Assembly: GCA_947488175.1 (NCBI GenBank)
Contig: CANKYO010000002.1
Location: 1 to 64,000 of the forward strand
DNA: 64,000 bases
Source: an uncultured Paracoccaceae bacterium
GTDB lineage: Bacteria; Pseudomonadota; Alphaproteobacteria; Rhodobacterales; Rhodobacteraceae
Direction: 5' to 3'
Shown one piece after another: positions 62,749 to 64,000 of this stretch (positions are counted from its first letter, which is position 1; each line of letters opens with the position of its first letter). Both the position numbers and the translations under genes were made by a program. The notes below the pieces were generated by a model, which was not told the origin of the DNA, made no database searches, and saw only the letters and a list, made by a program, of their open reading frames with translations.

Positions 62749-64000
62749 TCTGCTGCCATCTCCAACCGCTCTACCGCGTTCAGGGCGTGGACGACATCCA
62801 GCGCGCTGGACAATCCATCCTCGTGAAATCCGTTCTTCATCCAGGCACCGCAGAACCATGTGCGGTTCGATCCGTTCATGGCGGTCGCCGCCTCTTGTGC
62901 CGCCAGCGCCTCAAGATCATAGACCGGATGGCGCAATGTCACCTCGTCCCAGATCAAATCTTCGCGGATCGGGCGTTTTGAGTTCAGGGTCACCATCATA
63001 TCGTCGGTCTTCAGCCAAGGCTGAAGCGAATTCATCCAATATGTCAGGTCAATTTCGCCGCCAGTGCGGTCGGCATCCTCCGAATAGACCCATGACGACC
63101 AGACCTGCCGCCGCTTGGGCATCAGCGAGGTATCGGAATGCAGCACCACCCGGTTGGGCTGGTAACGCACGGCGCCCAGCACCGATTTCTCAACCGCCGT
63201 TGCGTCGGATAACAGGCGCAGCGTGTCATCGGAATGCGTGGCAAACACCACCTCGTCAAACATCTCCCAATCGCCACCCTGCGCTTTGACTTCAACGCCC
63301 AATGGGCCGCGGCGGACCCCGGAAATGGGCGCGCCAAGACGCATGTCGACGCCACGGCGGAACATATCGGCGCCCAGACGGGTCACATACTCGCGTGACC
63401 CACCCGCGACCGTATACCATTGATGCTGGCCGGTCGCGCCAAGCAGGGCGTGATTGTCAAAAAACTTCATCATCGCATAGGCGGGGAAATCGAGGATCTT
63501 TTCCTTGGGCGTGGACCAGATCGCGCCGGAAAAGGGCAGAAGATAATGATCGCGGAAAAAGTTGCTCAGCTTCAGCTTGTGCATCAACTCGCCAATGGTC
63601 AGTGTCTCGTCCCGGCTGGCGTCCAACCCCTTGGCGTTGAACTTGAAGATATCGCGCACCATGCGCAGAAAACGCGGGCTGGCGATATTGCTGCGCTGGG
63701 CGAAAAGCGCGTCAAGACTGGCTAAACCATATTCCAGCTTGCCGCCTGCGAATGAGGCCCCAAAGCTCATATTGCTTTTGACAACCGGCACCTCAAGATG
63801 ATCGAAAAGTGCCGTCAGGTTCGGATAATTGGCATAGTTGAACACTATAAATCCAGTGTCGACCGCCTGATCGCGCTTGGGCCCCGCCATCCGGGTGCGG
63901 GCATGTCCGCCCAACCGCTTTTCAGCCTCGAACAAAACAACGCGGTGATCCTTGGCCAACGCATGTGCGGCACCCATGCCTGAAATACCCGCCCCGATAA
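62745..64000 (-). CDS. FAD-dependent oxidoreductase (UfaD-like), N-terminus outside window
   Basis: At least 418 residues, 5' end beyond base 64000. Reading into the edge gives IGAGISGMGAAHALAKDHRV, the FAD-binding dinucleotide fold, followed by LFEAEKRLGGHARTRMAG. The body (VDTGFIVFNYANYPNLTALF, SWVYSEDADRTGGEIDLTYW, FCGAWMKNGFHEDGLSSALD) is of the amine-oxidase/desaturase-like type found next to DUF1365 and cyclopropane-fatty-acid synthase genes. In R. sphaeroides the homologue UfaD (from memory) introduces a second double bond in a methylated fatty acid. Confidence 0.87.
   Translation of the reverse strand, partial: IGAGISGMGAAHALAKDHRVVLFEAEKRLGGHARTRMAGPKRDQAVDTGFIVFNYANYPNLTALFDHLEVPVVKSNMSFGASFAGGKLEYGLASLDALFAQRSNIASPRFLRMVRDIFKFNAKGLDASRDETLTIGELMHKLKLSNFFRDHYLLPFSGAIWSTPKEKILDFPAYAMMKFFDNHALLGATGQHQWYTVAGGSREYVTRLGADMFRRGVDMRLGAPISGVRRGPLGVEVKAQGGDWEMFDEVVFATHSDDTLRLLSDATAVEKSVLGAVRYQPNRVVLHSDTSLMPKRRQVWSSWVYSEDADRTGGEIDLTYWMNSLQPWLKTDDMMVTLNSKRPIREDLIWDEVTLRHPVYDLEALAAQEAATAMNGSNRTWFCGAWMKNGFHEDGLSSALDVVHALNAVERLEMAAE

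Overview
The window looks like chromosomal DNA of a marine alphaproteobacterium of the family Rhodobacteraceae (Roseobacter group; a Loktanella/Yoonia-like genome would fit). The basis is a CcrM-type GANTC methyltransferase preceded by GANTC sites, Rhodobacteraceae-typical families (DUF2125, DUF4170, DUF3576, DUF1643, DUF3775, YjbH/YjbF), a Rhodobacter-type porin, and a MutY/DciA/DsbA and DUF3576-leuS-lptE-holA gene order. No rRNA, tRNA or CRISPR array was seen. Most of the window is ordinary core genome; the accessory or scrambled parts are 1-1200, about 6650-9490 and 50130-51100.

Layout. 1-1200: the end of an IS5-family element and unassigned debris. 1201-4643: envelope genes (a PBP-OmpA fusion, a membrane-bound winged-helix regulator, two small secreted proteins). 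4821-6652: rnhB and ccrM. 6653-9490: a rearranged stretch with a DUF4332 gene lying between two copies of the ccrM 3' region (the second a remnant with an internal deletion), a 59-bp repeat pair and a TbpB-like lipoprotein. 9496-17603: alkB, mutY, a DciA-like gene, a DsbA-like gene, then lpxK, a WaaA-like gene, DUF4170, cysQ-like and tldE on the minus strand. 17656-20746: tandem DUF2125 proteins. 20867-24731: SDR, enoyl-CoA hydratase, MscS channel and a flavoprotein as overlapping plus-strand genes. 25570-29343: yjbH-yjbF followed by three tandem tiny secreted/membrane peptides. 29348-33867: holA, lptE, leuS, DUF3576. 34016-44692: porin, YggS, an RluA-type synthase, an MhqD/MhqO-like pair, a kinase fusion, aldehyde dehydrogenase, a 1-Cys peroxiredoxin, an outer-membrane protein and pnp. 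45053-50127: a coiled-coil membrane peptide, a repeat-rich OmpA protein, rpsO, an RTX protein, DUF1643, truB. 51108-54789: recQ and three tandem 109-residue secreted paralogues. 55284-58542: phosphatase, GST, saccharopine-dehydrogenase-like and glutathionyl-hydroquinone-reductase genes. 58527-64000: DUF3775, GFA, then a minus-strand operon (SDR, DUF3833, MFS, DUF1365, FAD oxidoreductase) that resembles the singlet-oxygen/furan-fatty-acid operon of Rhodobacter sphaeroides.

The points most worth a second look are the triplicated 109-residue secreted family with duplicated upstream DNA; the tandem peptides sharing an SSINSTYL core beside yjbHF; the fusion of a kinase-like domain with an acyl-CoA-synthetase-like C-terminus; the ccrM remnant explained by a 299-bp deletion between GCGAAGC repeats; the palindrome that includes the stop codons of alkB and truB; and the WaaA-like protein that seems to lack the catalytic GE motif. 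All family names come from reading motifs by eye; no database search was run.
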